A stretch of 64,000 bases of DNA from CAVTJL01 sp963735065. GTDB lineage: Bacteria > Pseudomonadota > Alphaproteobacteria > Geminicoccales > Geminicoccaceae. The position numbers were made by a program, and so were the translations under genes. The notes under the pieces were generated by a model. The model had not been told where the DNA came from. It did no database searches and was given only the letters and a program-made list of their open reading frames with translations. Below are positions 8,434-15,820 of this stretch, one piece after another. The DNA is taken from assembly GCA_963735065.1 (NCBI GenBank), contig CAVTJL010000001.1, positions 2,294,001 to 2,358,000 of the forward strand. The letters run 5' to 3'. How positions within the stretch are numbered: the first letter of the stretch is position 1; the number at the start of each line of letters is the position of its first letter.

Positions 8434-8910
8434 ATGAAGACCTTTTCCGCCACGCCCGGCGACATCGAGCGCGGCTGGTGCGTGATCGACGCCGACGGCC
8501 TCGTTCTCGGCCGCCTGGCCGCCATCGTCGCCAACCGGCTGCGTGGCAAGCACAAGCCGATGTTCACGCCGCACATGGACTGCGGCGACCATGTCGTGAT
8601 CGTCAACGCCGAGAAGGTGGTGCTGACGGGCAAGAAGCGCGAGCAGAAGGTCTACTACCGGCACACCGGGCATCCGGGCGGCATCAAGGAGTCGCGGCCG
8701 GCCGCGATCCTCGAGGGCCGCTTCCCGGAGCGCGTGATCGAGGCGGCCGTCCGCCGCATGGTCCCGAGCGGCCCCTTGGGCCGCGACGTGCTGCGCAAGC
8801 TCCACGTCTATGGGGGCCCGGAGCATCCGCACCAGGGTCAGCAGCCGCAGCCGCTCGACATCGCCGCGATGAGCCGCAAGAACTCGACCACGGAGGCCGC
8901 TCATGGCTGA
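8434..8910 (+). CDS. rplM: 50S ribosomal protein L13
   Basis: A 158-residue L13, a large-subunit protein that binds early in 23S rRNA assembly. It shows the canonical MKTFSATPGDIERGW start, VLGRLAA near residue 28, GDHVVIVNAEKVVLTGKK near 53, and VPSGPLGRDVLRKL near 110. The ATG at 8434 matches the family N-terminus although no strong ribosome binding site precedes it. An in-frame ATG at 8398 has AGGGGAG just upstream but would add 12 atypical residues. The reading frame overlaps rpsI by 8 bases, the usual rplM-rpsI operon. Confidence 0.97.
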   Translation: MKTFSATPGDIERGWCVIDADGLVLGRLAAIVANRLRGKHKPMFTPHMDCGDHVVIVNAEKVVLTGKKREQKVYYRHTGHPGGIKESRPAAILEGRFPERVIEAAVRRMVPSGPLGRDVLRKLHVYGGPEHPHQGQQPQPLDIAAMSRKNSTTEAAHG

Positions 8911-9391
8911 GACCGCCCATTCCTTTGCCGATCTCGCCCGCCTCCGTCCCGGGCAGCAGCCGCCCATGGCCGAGGTCGAGCAGCCCAAGCCGAAGCTCGA
9001 CGCCAAGGGTCGCTCCTACGCGACCGGTCGCCGCAAGGAGTCGGTGGCGCGCGTCTGGCTGCAGCGTGGCAGCGGCAAGTTCAGCGTCAACGGCCGCGAG
9101 ATGCCGACCTATTTCGCCCGTCCGACGCTGCAGATGATCATCAACCAGCTCTTCTCGACGATCAACCGCGAGCGCCAGTACGACGTGATGTGCACGGTGA
9201 GCGGCGGTGGCCTCTCGGGCCAGGCCGGCGCCGTCCGGCACGGTCTCAGCCGCGCCCTCATCAACTACGATCCGACCCTGCGCCCGGTCCTGAAGTCGGG
9301 CGGGTTCCTCACCCGCGACGACCGCGAGGTCGAGCGCAAGAAGTACGGCAAGGCGAAGGCCAGGAAGAGCTTCCAGTTCTCCAAGCGCTGA
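8903..9391 (+). CDS. rpsI: 30S ribosomal protein S9
   Basis: A 162-residue S9 with an N-terminal extension of about 35 residues common in alphaproteobacteria. It then shows YATGRRKESVARVWLQ and ends in the basic tail KKYGKAKARKSFQFSKR, whose terminal SKR reaches the P-site tRNA in the ribosome. GLSGQAGAVRHGLSRAL near residue 105 is diagnostic. It overlaps rplM and is followed by a strong hairpin at 9419-9448. Confidence 0.97.
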   Translation: MAETAHSFADLARLRPGQQPPMAEVEQPKPKLDAKGRSYATGRRKESVARVWLQRGSGKFSVNGREMPTYFARPTLQMIINQLFSTINRERQYDVMCTVSGGGLSGQAGAVRHGLSRALINYDPTLRPVLKSGGFLTRDDREVERKKYGKAKARKSFQFSKR

Positions 9392-9418
9392 TCCGACGCC
9401 TCTTTTTCCTCTGATTGC

Positions 9419-9448
9419 CGAACGGCCGGGCTCACCCCCGGCCGTTCG
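9419..9448 (+). terminator. Terminator-like hairpin after rpsI
   Basis: A perfect 12-bp stem (CGAACGGCCGGG / CCCGGCCGTTCG) with a 6-base loop lies 27 bases after the rpsI stop. A CTTTTTCCTCT tract precedes it, but no T-run follows. It probably marks the end of the rplM-rpsI transcript. Confidence 0.55.
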
Positions 9449-9531
9449 CATGTCCGGTCGGCTGGACAAGCAGCGGGCCATGGGCGGATAAGCGGGCCCG
9501 AGCGAGAACGTCCGCACGAGGGGAGGCCGGC

Positions 9532-10443
9532 ATGTTAGTGGTCCTGGGCTCGATCAACGCCGATCTGCTCTTCAAGGTGACGAGGCTGCCGGCCCCGGGC
9601 GAGACGGTGCTCTGCCCGAGCTACAGCTTCGCGCCCGGCGGCAAGGGCGCCAACCAGGCCGCAGCCGCCGCCAAGGCCGGCGCCGAGGTGCGCTTCGTCG
9701 GCCAGATCGGTGACGACTCCTACGGGTCGACGATGAAGCGCACGCTCGAGGAGGCCGGCGTCGACTGCGGTCACCTGGCCGTGTCGCCACGACCGACGGG
9801 CACCGCCGTGATCGGCGTGGACGAGCATGGCGAGAACGCGATCATCGTCGCCAGCGGCGCCAATCTCGACACCAGCGCCGGCCAGGTGCCCGATGCCGAT
9901 CTCGGCCCCGGCGTCACCGTGCTGTGCCAGAACGAGATCCGACTCGCCGAGAGCCTGGCGATCCTCGAGCGTGGCCATGCCGCGGGTGCCATGACGATCC
10001 TGAACCTGGCGCCGGCGGGCCACGTGGCGTCCGAGGCGCTCGATTCCCTCGATGTGCTGATCGTCAACGAGCTCGAGGCGCAGGCGGTGGCCGGCGTTCC
10101 GGGGGGCGATCCCGAGACGATCGCGGACGACCTCGCCAAGCGGCACGGTCTCATCTGCGTCGTGACGCTGGGCAAGGCCGGGGCGCTCGCGGTGGGACGC
10201 GGCGAGGCGTGGCGCGTGCCCGTCCTGCCGATCACGCCGGTCGACACCACGGGTGCGGGCGACGCCTTCTCGGGCGTGCTCGCGGCCGGGCTCGATGCCC
10301 GTCTTCCGCTGGAGCAGGCGCTGCGCCGGGCCACGGTCGCCGCGGCTCTCGCATGCGAGCAGATGGGTGCCCAGTCGAGCCAGCCCACCGCCGCCATGAT
10401 CGACGCGCGCCTGCCGCAGCTGCCCCCTTCCCAGGCGCTCTGA
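9532..10443 (+). CDS. rbsK: Ribokinase (PfkB family)
   Basis: A 303-residue PfkB-family sugar kinase that would phosphorylate ribose at O5. It has the N-terminal signature GSINADLLFKV, the PfkB site PGGKGANQAAAAAKAG near residue 39, and the C-terminal anion-hole motif DTTGAGDAFSGVLAAGL near 235 with the catalytic aspartate. The ATG at 9532 follows GGGGAGG at 5 bases. No ribose transporter or repressor is adjacent, so ribose as substrate rests on family resemblance alone. Confidence 0.85.
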   Translation: MLVVLGSINADLLFKVTRLPAPGETVLCPSYSFAPGGKGANQAAAAAKAGAEVRFVGQIGDDSYGSTMKRTLEEAGVDCGHLAVSPRPTGTAVIGVDEHGENAIIVASGANLDTSAGQVPDADLGPGVTVLCQNEIRLAESLAILERGHAAGAMTILNLAPAGHVASEALDSLDVLIVNELEAQAVAGVPGGDPETIADDLAKRHGLICVVTLGKAGALAVGRGEAWRVPVLPITPVDTTGAGDAFSGVLAAGLDARLPLEQALRRATVAAALACEQMGAQSSQPTAAMIDARLPQLPPSQAL

Positions 10444-10458
10444 GGCCCGCTCACCGGC

Positions 10459-10488
10459 TGATCCGGGCCACTGCCGCTCGCGTAGACA
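10459..10488 (+). promoter_or_regulatory. Predicted ECF sigma (RpoE/ChrR-type) promoter of the DUF6134-photolyase operon
   Basis: TGATCC at 10459-10464 and TAGACA at 10483-10488 are separated by exactly 18 bases. The first start codon of the operon is at 10515, giving a leader of about 20 nt. TGATCC is the -35 I recall for R. sphaeroides sigma-E promoters. The same arrangement (TAATCC-N18-TAGACA) precedes the converging lipid operon at 19285-19314. The signature is seen in the sequence; assignment to an RpoE-type sigma factor is inference. Confidence 0.6.
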
Positions 10489-10514
10489 CGAGCGGGCAAT
10501 GGAGGACGACAGCG

Positions 10515-11186
10515 TTGAACCGGAGGCAGGCACTGCTGCTGGCCGCGGGCGGCACGGCAGGCGTGATCGTCGGATCCGCCGCCCGGGCCGCGCCGGATCG
10601 CCTGGCGTTCGCGGTCTATCGCAAGGGCGACAAGCTCGGCACCCATGTGATCGACTTCACCCGCGACGGTGACAGCGTCCGCACGCAGATCGCCATCGAC
10701 ATCAGCGTCACGATCGCCTTCATCCCGGTCTACAGCTACCGCCACCGCAATCACGAGCTCTGGCAGGGTGGACGGTTGATCTCGTTCAGCAGCCAGACCG
10801 ACGACAATGGCGAGAAGCACACCGTCGAGGCGCGGCGCCAGGGCGACGTGATCGACGTCCGGACCGAGGCGAGGCGCTTTCAGATCCCGGGCGACGTGCC
10901 GCCCACGACCTGGTGGTACCGGCCGGCGGTGACGGCCGGCCGCTGGCTCGACACGCAGCGCGGCGATCTCCTCACCGCCACGGTCCGTAGCCTGGGTGCG
11001 ACACCGGTCCAGACGACCAGGGGCGAGATCACGGCGGATCAGTTTCGCCTCGCCGGCGGGATCGACATGGATATCTGGTACGCGGGTGCCGTGTGGGCCG
11101 GGATGCTGTTCAAGGGGCGTGACGGCTCGACGATCGAGTACCGGCTGCAGACGCCGCTGCCGGCGGCCGTGGCGGGTGCCGGTTGA
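10515..11186 (+). CDS. DUF6134-like exported protein with twin-arginine signal
   Basis: A 223-residue protein of unknown function that I place in the DUF6134 group. It begins with a twin-arginine-type leader (NRRQALLLAAGG...ARA, about residues 1-25), which predicts export to the periplasm. The rest is a beta-rich domain with FAVYRKGDKLGTHVIDF near the start, similar to proteins that hold lipid or hydrophobic ligands, but I cannot name a ligand. The TTG at 10515 is chosen because GGAGGA lies 8 bases upstream. It is the first gene of the photolyase operon and overlaps the next by 4 bases. Confidence 0.7.
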   Translation: MNRRQALLLAAGGTAGVIVGSAARAAPDRLAFAVYRKGDKLGTHVIDFTRDGDSVRTQIAIDISVTIAFIPVYSYRHRNHELWQGGRLISFSSQTDDNGEKHTVEARRQGDVIDVRTEARRFQIPGDVPPTTWWYRPAVTAGRWLDTQRGDLLTATVRSLGATPVQTTRGEITADQFRLAGGIDMDIWYAGAVWAGMLFKGRDGSTIEYRLQTPLPAAVAGAG

Positions 11187-12736
11187 CCGCAGCGCTGCGG
11201 CTCGTCTTCGCCGATCATCTGAGCCGCTCGATCAGCAGCCTGCGCGATCTCGATCCGGAGCGGGACGTGGTGCTGATGGCGGAGGTCGCGGACGAGGCGA
11301 CCTACGTGCCCCATCATCCCAAGAAGATCGCCTTTCTGTTCTCTGCCATGCGCCACTTCGCCCAGGCGCTCGAGGCGGAGGGGATCAGGGTCGACTATCG
11401 GCGCCTCGATGATTTCGACAATCGCGGCAGCTTCCGCGAGGAGCTCGTGGCCGGCGTGGAGCGCCACCGGCCGGAGCGTGTCGTCGTCACCGAGCCCGGC
11501 GAGTGGCGCGTGCTCGAGGACATGCGCGGCTGGGAGAAGGCCACCGGTCTCGCGGTCGAGATCCAGGAGGACGATCGCTTCTTCTGCTCGCAGGCAGCGT
11601 TCGCGCGGTGGGCCATGGGACGGCGGCAGCTCCGGATGGAGCACTTCTATCGGGCCATGCGCGAGCGGACCGGCCTTTTGATGGAGGCCGAGGGGGAGCC
11701 CGCCGGCGATCGGTGGAACTTCGATGCCGAGAACCGCAAGCCCGCCAAGGGCGATCTCGACTTTCCCGCACCTTCGAGGTTCGAGCCCGACGCGACGACG
11801 TGGGAGGTGATCGAGCTCGTGCGCGAGCGCTTCGCCGACAATTTCGGCGAGGTGGAGCCCTTCTGGTTCGCGGTGACGCGCGAGCAGGCGGCAGGCGCGC
11901 TCGATCACTTCGTCGAGGCCGCCCTGCCGCGCTTCGGCGACTATCAGGACGCCATGCGCGCGGGCGAGGACTTTCTTTTTCACAGCGTCCTGTCGCAATA
12001 TCTGAATGCCGGGCTGCTGCTGCCGCGCGAGGTCTGCGGCCGCGTCGAGGAGGCCTGGCGGCGGGGGAGGGTGCCCCTCAACAGCGCCGAAGGTTTCATC
12101 CGCCAGATCCTGGGCTGGCGCGAATATGTGCGCGGCATCTACTGGCAGAGGATGCCCGGCCTCGCCAAGGAGAACCATCTGGGCAACAGGCGGCCGCTGC
12201 CGGCGCTCTACTGGACCGGCGAGACGCCCATGCGCTGCCTCGCCTCGGTGATCGACCAGACGCGGCGGGAGGCGCTGTCGCATCACATCCAGCGGCTGAT
12301 GGTGACGGGCAATTTCGCGCTTCTCGTCGGCGTCCGGCCGGAGGCGATCTGTGCCTGGTACCTCGCCGTCTACGCCGATGCCTTCGAGTGGGTCGAGCTG
12401 CCCAACACGCTGGGCATGGCGATGTTCGCCGACGGCGGCCTGCTCGCCTCCAAGCCCTACGCCGCGAGCGGCAACTACATCAACAAGATGTCCGACTTCT
12501 GCGCCGGCTGCAGCTTCGATGTGAGGCAGAAGACCGGGCCCGAGGCCTGTCCCTTCAACTATCTCTACTGGAGCTTCCTCATGGAGAACCGCTCCCGGCT
12601 CGAAGGCAATCCGCGGCTGGGCCCGGTCTACCGGACGCTCGACCGGCTGGGCGAGGATCGCCGGAAGGCCATCCGGCGCGACACCGCCACCTTCCTCGAT
12701 GGCCTCTATCCCGACGGCGGCGGCGCGCATGGCTGA
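11183..12736 (+). CDS. phrB: Iron-sulfur (6-4) photolyase / bacterial cryptochrome (FeS-BCP, PhrB-like)
   Basis: A 517-residue FAD-dependent, light-driven DNA repair enzyme of the FeS-BCP class, which repairs (6-4) photoproducts. The N-terminal Rossmann-like domain starts RLVFADHLS. The FAD-binding helical domain contains EGFIRQILGWREYVRGIYW near residue 310. Cysteines at 352, 440, 443 and 456 have exactly the spacing of the [4Fe-4S] ligands of Agrobacterium PhrB (350, 438, 441, 454). The TTG start lies inside the preceding stop codon and the end overlaps the SDR by 8 bases, so it sits in a tightly coupled operon. Confidence 0.93.
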   Translation: MTAALRLVFADHLSRSISSLRDLDPERDVVLMAEVADEATYVPHHPKKIAFLFSAMRHFAQALEAEGIRVDYRRLDDFDNRGSFREELVAGVERHRPERVVVTEPGEWRVLEDMRGWEKATGLAVEIQEDDRFFCSQAAFARWAMGRRQLRMEHFYRAMRERTGLLMEAEGEPAGDRWNFDAENRKPAKGDLDFPAPSRFEPDATTWEVIELVRERFADNFGEVEPFWFAVTREQAAGALDHFVEAALPRFGDYQDAMRAGEDFLFHSVLSQYLNAGLLLPREVCGRVEEAWRRGRVPLNSAEGFIRQILGWREYVRGIYWQRMPGLAKENHLGNRRPLPALYWTGETPMRCLASVIDQTRREALSHHIQRLMVTGNFALLVGVRPEAICAWYLAVYADAFEWVELPNTLGMAMFADGGLLASKPYAASGNYINKMSDFCAGCSFDVRQKTGPEACPFNYLYWSFLMENRSRLEGNPRLGPVYRTLDRLGEDRRKAIRRDTATFLDGLYPDGGGAHG

Positions 12737-13494
12737 GCGCGTCTGGATCATCGGGGCGAGCCAGGGCATCGGCCGGGCGCTGGCGCTCGAGCTGGCCGGG
12801 CGCGGCGACACGGTGATCGCCAGCGCGCGCAGCGCCGGCAAGCTCGCCAGCCTCGAGGAGGCCAGCCTCGAGAAGCAAGGCGCGGGGCGCATCCGGGCGC
12901 TGCCGCTCGACGTCACCGATCACGCGGCGGTGCAGGAGGCGATGGCGGCGATCGAGGCCGAGCATGGTGGCATCGACACGGCGGTCCTCAACGCCGGCAC
13001 GCACCGCCCGACCAGCGCCCAGAGCTTCAAGGCGAGCGAGCTGCGCGTGCTGGTGGAGCTCAACCTCATGGGCACGGCCAACGCGCTCGAGGCGGTGATG
13101 CCCGGCATGATCCGCCGGCGGCGGCGGACGGATCGCCATCGTCGCCTCGCTCGTCGGCTATCGCGGCATGCCGACCGCCGCCTATTACGGCGCCAGCAAG
13201 GCCGCTTTGGTCAACATGGCCGAGAGCCTGCGCTTCGATCTCGAGGCCGCGGGCGTGCGCCTGCAGCTCGTGAACCCTGGCTTCGTCAAGACGCCGCTCA
13301 CCGATCGCAACGACTTTCCCATGCCGTTCCTGATCAGCGCCGAGGAGGCGGCCCGGCACATCGCCCGCGGCCTCGCCGGCGACCGGTTCGAGATCGCCTT
13401 TCCCTGGCAGCTCGTCTGGATGATGAAGCTGGCGCGGCTGCTGCCTTATGCGCTCTACTTTCCCATGATGGGGCGACGCACGAGACGGCAATGA
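12729..13494 (+). pseudogene. Short-chain dehydrogenase/reductase, apparent +1 frameshift
   Basis: An NAD(P)-dependent SDR of the photolyase operon. The first ~130 residues contain the cofactor motif GASQGIGRALALELA and AVLNAGTH. The catalytic YYGASKAALVNMAESL and NPGFVKTPLT lie in another frame. The break is in the CGG repeat at about 13112-13130. Taking out one base gives MIRRGGGRIAIVASLVGYRG, a normal SDR passage of normal length, so the intact protein would have about 254 residues. Both ends overlap neighbours (8 bases with the photolyase, 4 with the NTF2-like gene). The substrate is unknown. It may be a genuine lesion or an indel error. Confidence 0.8.
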
Positions 13495-13934
13495 GCGATG
13501 TGGCAGCCAGCGCCAGGGCCTATGCCCGGTTCTGGGAGGAGCTGACGCCGGCGACGGCGGCGCGCTTCCTCGAGGTGGCGCATCCGGAGGTCCGCTTTCG
13601 CGATCCCTTCAACGACATCCAGGGCGCCGAGCGTGTGGTGGCGCTGATCGAGCACATGTTCGAGCAGCTGGACGATGTCGCCTTCAGCGTCGAGGACGAG
13701 GCGCTCTGCGGCCGCAAGGCGTTCCTGCGCTGGAGCTTTCATTGTCGCCTCAAGCGCTGGCCGCGCGCCCGGCCCTTCGTGATCGAGGGGGTGAGCGAGG
13801 TCGTCTTCGACGAGGCCGGCCTCGCCCTGCTCCATGTCGATCACTGGGACGCGGCGGGGCAGCTCTATGAGCGGGTGCCGCTATTGGGCGGTGCCTTGCG
13901 GCTGGTCCGCCGGCGCCTCGCCTTTCGGGGCTGA
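13491..13934 (+). CDS. Nuclear transport factor 2 (SnoaL-like) family protein
   Basis: A 147-residue NTF2-like cone-fold protein. YARFWEELTPATAARFLEVAHPEVRFRDPFND near residue 10 is the usual opening of this group, and the domain continues with a long curved sheet to the C-terminus. No catalytic residue can be assigned. Homologues often accompany the SDR and photolyase genes of singlet-oxygen regulons, to my recollection. It overlaps the SDR by ATGA and its last 54 bases overlap, on the opposite strand, the end of the DUF3833 lipoprotein gene. Confidence 0.8.
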   Translation: MSDVAASARAYARFWEELTPATAARFLEVAHPEVRFRDPFNDIQGAERVVALIEHMFEQLDDVAFSVEDEALCGRKAFLRWSFHCRLKRWPRARPFVIEGVSEVVFDEAGLALLHVDHWDAAGQLYERVPLLGGALRLVRRRLAFRG

Positions 13935-14471
13935 GCCGTCGCCGCCCGGGTCCTTGCGGAAGAAGATGACAACCTCGCCGAGCTCGATGCCGAGCTTGGT
14001 GACGGTGCTGCGGTTGAGCATGACGTTCTCGTCCTGCAGCAGCATCCAGTCGTCGAAATGCACCCGCCAGGTCGAGCCGTTCGTGGGCAGGTCGAAATCG
14101 TACTGCCAGTTCAGCGCGCGTCCCACGGCCGTGCCCTTGGCGACGCCGACGATATCGCCCGCCCGGCCCTCGTAGTGGCCGTCGCCCAGATTGGTGATCG
14201 TCCAGACGCGGGTCTGGCGCTCGCCGTCGCGGTAGAAGAAGTGCTCGGTCATGGTGAGGACCTTGCCCTCGACGCTGCCGTCGATCGTCACCTTGAACTC
14301 GCGGCGGATCTTGCCGAAGCGGTCCTGGAAGAAGCCCCACGCTTCCGTCCTGCCCGCGAAGAACTGCTCGGGCAGGAAGCGCGGCGTGGTGCCTTTGAAG
14401 TCCTCGGGCTGCATGGAGGTGCAACCGCTGACGAGGAGGACCAGGAGAAGCAGGAAGCGGGCTCTCATCAT
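13881..14471 (-). CDS. DUF3833 family lipoprotein
   Basis: A 196-residue predicted outer-envelope lipoprotein. The signal peptide MMRARFLLLLVLLVSGC ends in the lipobox LVSGC, with lipidation expected at Cys17. The mature part (EDFKGTTPRFLPEQFFAG, GFFQDRFGKIRREFKV) is typical of DUF3833, whose function is not established. The start codon overlaps the transporter stop (ATGA), making it the last gene of the FAD/DUF1365/CFA operon. Its final 54 bases overlap the convergent NTF2-like gene. Confidence 0.85.
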   Translation of the reverse strand: MMRARFLLLLVLLVSGCTSMQPEDFKGTTPRFLPEQFFAGRTEAWGFFQDRFGKIRREFKVTIDGSVEGKVLTMTEHFFYRDGERQTRVWTITNLGDGHYEGRAGDIVGVAKGTAVGRALNWQYDFDLPTNGSTWRVHFDDWMLLQDENVMLNRSTVTKLGIELGEVVIFFRKDPGGDGSAPKGEAPADQPQGTAQ

Positions 14472-15820
14472 CTCAATCCCGTGGCTGCCGCGATCTGCCG
14501 GCGCAGCTCGGCCTGACGCGGGGCGTCGATCTCGAAGCGCCAGATCAGCCCGGTGGCGACGAGCTTCACGGCGATCGGCAGAAGCGCGTAAAGGCATGTG
14601 AGGCCGAGCAGCGCCCCGGGTGGGCTGGCGCCGTCCGTCGAGAAGCCGATCAGTGTGAGGATCGGGAAGGCAACGCCCACGGCGAGCGCCAGGGCGAGCT
14701 TGGTGGCCATGCCCCAAAGGGCGAAGAAGAGCGCGGTGCGCCGGCTCCCGCTCATCACCCGGTCGAGATCGACGACGTCGGCCTGCATCGCGTCCGGCAG
14801 GGCCATGTCGGCGCCGAGGCTGAGCCCGGTGAGGCAGCAGATCACGGCGAAGGGCAGCACGTCGCCGGGGCCGAGCAGGGGCGTCGCGGCGAAGCCGAGA
14901 CAGGCCCACAGCATCGCGGCGGCCCAGGCGCGATGCTTGCCGATGCGCCGGCTGAGGCGCAGCCAGAACGGCACCGCCAGCATGCCCGAGGTGAAGTAGA
15001 GCAGGAGCAGCGGGCCGGCCGCGGCGGGTGCCTGGATGACCTGGCCGACGAAGAGGATGAAGAGGGTCGCCGGCAGGCCGTTGGCGAAGCCGTTGAGCAG
15101 GTAGGCCACGAGCAGACGTCGGAAGGGCGCGTTGGCGAGGATCAGGCCCAGGCCCCGACGCAGCGGCAGGCGCTGTGGCCTCACCTGCTCGGGCTCGCCC
15201 ACCAGCAGGACCGCCGCCGGCAGGGTGACGACGAGGGTGGCGGCGGTGACGGTGAAGAGGCCGGCCAGCGCTGCGCGGCTTTCCGGCTGTGCGCCGATCA
15301 GCACCGGCAGGCCCGCGGCCAGCATCACGCCCAGCATGACGAAGGCCTGACGTGTGCCGGTGATGACCGAGCGCTCGTGATAGTCGGCGGAGAGCTCGGC
15401 ACCCCAGGCGGTGTAGGCGAGGAGCATCATCGTCCAGGCGAGATAGGCGAGGAGGCTCCAGGCGAGGAGATGCAGGGCTCCCGCCTGCGCGGGCGGCATC
15501 AGGAGCTGCCATGTGGCGAGGAGCAGGAGGGGGGCTGCCAGCACCAGCCACGGCCGGCGCTGGCCGAAGCGGCTGCGGGTGCGGTCGCAGATCTCGCCGA
15601 CCACCGGGTCGGTGACGACGTCGGTGAGCCGGGCGAGGAGGAGGATGCCGCCCACGGTGGCGAGGTCGAGCCCGAGCTCGGAGGCGTAGAAGGTCGGCAG
15701 ATAGACGTAGAGCGGCAGGTTGAGGGCGGCGAGCGGCAGGGCGAGCCCGCCATAGGCGGCGAGGGTCGGCCAGCCATGCTGTGCCGCGCCCGAACCACCC
15801 GTGGCGGGCGCGGGCCTCAG
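14468..15820 (-). CDS. GPH-type (MelB-like) MFS transporter, noncanonical CTG start suspected
   Basis: A roughly 450-residue, 12-helix transporter of the glycoside-pentoside-hexuronide:cation symporter family. Diagnostic features are LPLYVYLPTFYASELG in helix 1-2, ARLTDVVTDPVVGEICDRTRSRFGQRRPW near residue 65, and ADMALPDAMQADVVDLDRVMSGSRRTALFFA near 335. No ATG, GTG or TTG exists in frame before the first transmembrane helix. The best candidate is CTG at 15820-15818, which overlaps the CFA gene stop as CTGA, mirroring the ATGA junctions elsewhere in this operon. The substrate is unknown; a lipid-related cargo is a guess from context. Confidence 0.8.
   Translation of the reverse strand: MRPAPATGGSGAAQHGWPTLAAYGGLALPLAALNLPLYVYLPTFYASELGLDLATVGGILLLARLTDVVTDPVVGEICDRTRSRFGQRRPWLVLAAPLLLLATWQLLMPPAQAGALHLLAWSLLAYLAWTMMLLAYTAWGAELSADYHERSVITGTRQAFVMLGVMLAAGLPVLIGAQPESRAALAGLFTVTAATLVVTLPAAVLLVGEPEQVRPQRLPLRRGLGLILANAPFRRLLVAYLLNGFANGLPATLFILFVGQVIQAPAAAGPLLLLYFTSGMLAVPFWLRLSRRIGKHRAWAAAMLWACLGFAATPLLGPGDVLPFAVICCLTGLSLGADMALPDAMQADVVDLDRVMSGSRRTALFFALWGMATKLALALAVGVAFPILTLIGFSTDGASPPGALLGLTCLYALLPIAVKLVATGLIWRFEIDAPRQAELRRQIAAATGLR

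Noticed and set aside
10468..10474. GCCACTG, resembling the core of a cobalamin-riboswitch B12 box
   Set aside because: None of the other conserved cobalamin riboswitch elements is present, and the site lies within the spacer of the predicted ECF promoter.
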